Source: JBICHM01 sp043101835
Lineage (GTDB): Bacteria; Planctomycetota; Phycisphaerae; Phycisphaerales; UBA1924
DNA length: 17,815 bases
Reading direction: 5' to 3'
NCBI GenBank assembly: GCA_043101835.1
Contig: JBICHM010000273.1
Location: forward strand, 1 to 17,815
Shown here: positions 16,827-17,815 of the stretch, one piece after another
Layout: the number at the start of each line of letters is the position of its first letter
How positions within the stretch are numbered: position 1 is the first letter of the stretch
Made by a program: the position numbers and the translations under genes
Notes under the pieces: model-generated
The model's input: only the letters and a program-made list of their open reading frames with translations
Told to the model about the DNA's origin: nothing
Databases searched by the model: none

Positions 16827-17815
16827 TCAGAGCGTCTCGTCGAAGAACGCGAGCAGGCGCTCGACCTCCGCCATCGTGTTGTAGTGCACCAGGCTCGTGC
16901 GCACGACGCCGTCGTCAGGATCGAGCCCGAGCGCGACGCACAACCGGTAGGCGTAGAAGTGCCCGAACCGGATGCCCAGCCCCGCGTCGTTCGCCGCCTG
17001 GGCGATCTGCTTCGATGACTTCGACTCGTGCACGAACGACACGGTCGCGACCCGCTCCGGCCCGGTTGTCGCCGGCCCGATCAGGCGCACGCGCGGGTGC
17101 GCCGCCAGGTAGTCGACCAGCCGCGCCTGCAGCGGCAGCTCCAGCGCCGTCATCACATCGAAGGCGCGCCCGATCGCCGCGCGATCCACGGCGTCCGGCC
17201 CGTGAACGCCCGCGAGCGTCGCCAGGTAGTCGCGCAGCGCCAGCAGCCCCGCGCACCCCTCGTGGCTCGCCCCGCCCAGTTCGAACTTGTAGGGGATCGC
17301 GTCGTTCGGAATGAAGAAGTGGTTCGGCCCCTCCAGCTCGGCGAACGCCTCGTGCGTGCCGAAGAGCGCCGCCATGTGCGGGCCGTACACCTTGTAGGTG
17401 CTGTACACGCACCAGTCGGCCTCCATCGCGCGCACATCGATCGCGCGGTGGGGGGCGTAGGCCACGCTGTCGACAACCACCCGCGCGCCCGCGTCGTGCG
17501 CCAGGCGCGCGATCCGGCGCGCATCCTCGATCTCGCCCAGCACATTCGAGACATGCGGGAAGGCCACGATCCGTGTCCGCTCGCTCAGCAGTGATTCCAG
17601 CGATTCGATCGGCGCCCGCTGCGCGTCGGGATCAACCTTCCAGGTCCGCACCGTCCAGCCGCGATCGGCGAGGCGCGCCCACGGCCCAACGTTCGACTCG
17701 TGCCCCGTTTCCGCGATGATCACTTCGTTGCGCTCGCCGGCGCCGGCGCGTGCATCCGCATCCGCCAGCGGATAGCACAGCGTCGTCGTGGATGACCCCA
17801 GCGCCACCTCGCCGA
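16827..17815 (-). CDS. Cysteine desulfurase-like class V aminotransferase, 5'-truncated by the window edge
   Basis: About 330 C-terminal residues of a PLP enzyme are present; the N-terminus (perhaps 70-80 residues) lies beyond the right edge, and the frame stays open to base 17815. Motifs in order: GSSTTTL near the edge, ETGHESNVGPW, HVSNVLGEIED, VVVDSVAYAPH (the PLP-ring aspartate region), and YSTYKVYGPH. In the last motif, the Schiff-base lysine codon is at 17391-17393. The C-terminus has FGHFYAYRLCVALGL and GVVRTSLVHYNT. These fit the VC1184-like group of 'cysteine desulfurase family' proteins rather than IscS/SufS. No typical catalytic-cysteine loop is obvious, so actual desulfurase activity is uncertain. 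It converges on the TPR gene with a four-base gap. Confidence 0.92.
   Translation of the reverse strand, partial: GEVALGSSTTTLCYPLADADARAGAGERNEVIIAETGHESNVGPWARLADRGWTVRTWKVDPDAQRAPIESLESLLSERTRIVAFPHVSNVLGEIEDARRIARLAHDAGARVVVDSVAYAPHRAIDVRAMEADWCVYSTYKVYGPHMAALFGTHEAFAELEGPNHFFIPNDAIPYKFELGGASHEGCAGLLALRDYLATLAGVHGPDAVDRAAIGRAFDVMTALELPLQARLVDYLAAHPRVRLIGPATTGPERVATVSFVHESKSSKQIAQAANDAGLGIRFGHFYAYRLCVALGLDPDDGVVRTSLVHYNTMAEVERLLAFFDETL

Overview
This is a high-GC bacterial chromosomal window, densely packed with genes and with no gap above about 180 bases. The gene content suggests a planctomycete, possibly of the Phycisphaerae: an M16 peptidase pair with a long insertion, a plant-plastid-like S9D peptidase, an ATP-dependent ligase repair cluster and a VC1184-type PLP enzyme. 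That placement is an inference from protein style and was not tested.

Left part (1-9141): the N-terminal half of a YjbQ-family protein leaves the left edge. A two-gene operon follows on the minus strand. It encodes a catalytically intact M16 peptidase (1896-3635) and a second M16 protein lacking HxxEH (360-1835). Divergent from it is an exported S9D glutamyl-endopeptidase-like enzyme (3816-6254). A serine beta-lactamase-like hydrolase (6369-8174) and a lipoprotein alpha/beta hydrolase (8266-9141) follow on the minus strand. All five proteins carry export signals, so this half is an envelope or periplasmic hydrolase region. Copies of a short palindromic REP-like unit lie in two of its intergenic gaps, and one of these gaps also has a strong terminator hairpin.

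Middle part (9208-15002): a tightly overlapping four-gene plus-strand operon encodes an MBL/beta-CASP exonuclease, an ATP-dependent DNA ligase, an Lhr-Core-type DEXH helicase and a PdeM-type metallophosphoesterase. This is the complete ligase-associated DNA repair cluster. The family is known by comparative genomics, and some members have been studied biochemically in Pseudomonas putida, but its biological role is still poorly defined.

Right part (15008-17815): a minus-strand pair runs tail-to-tail into the repair operon. It comprises a Nei2/Fpg-type DNA glycosylase and an unrecognised HTH protein that resembles phage regulators. A small TPR protein diverges from the glycosylase, apparently from a leaderless promoter. 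The window closes with a cysteine-desulfurase-like class V aminotransferase cut by the right edge.

The most interesting signals are the repair island (four-gene cluster plus adjacent glycosylase and HTH gene), the dispersed palindromic element, and promoter-like hexamers placed six bases before start codons that lack a Shine-Dalgarno sequence.
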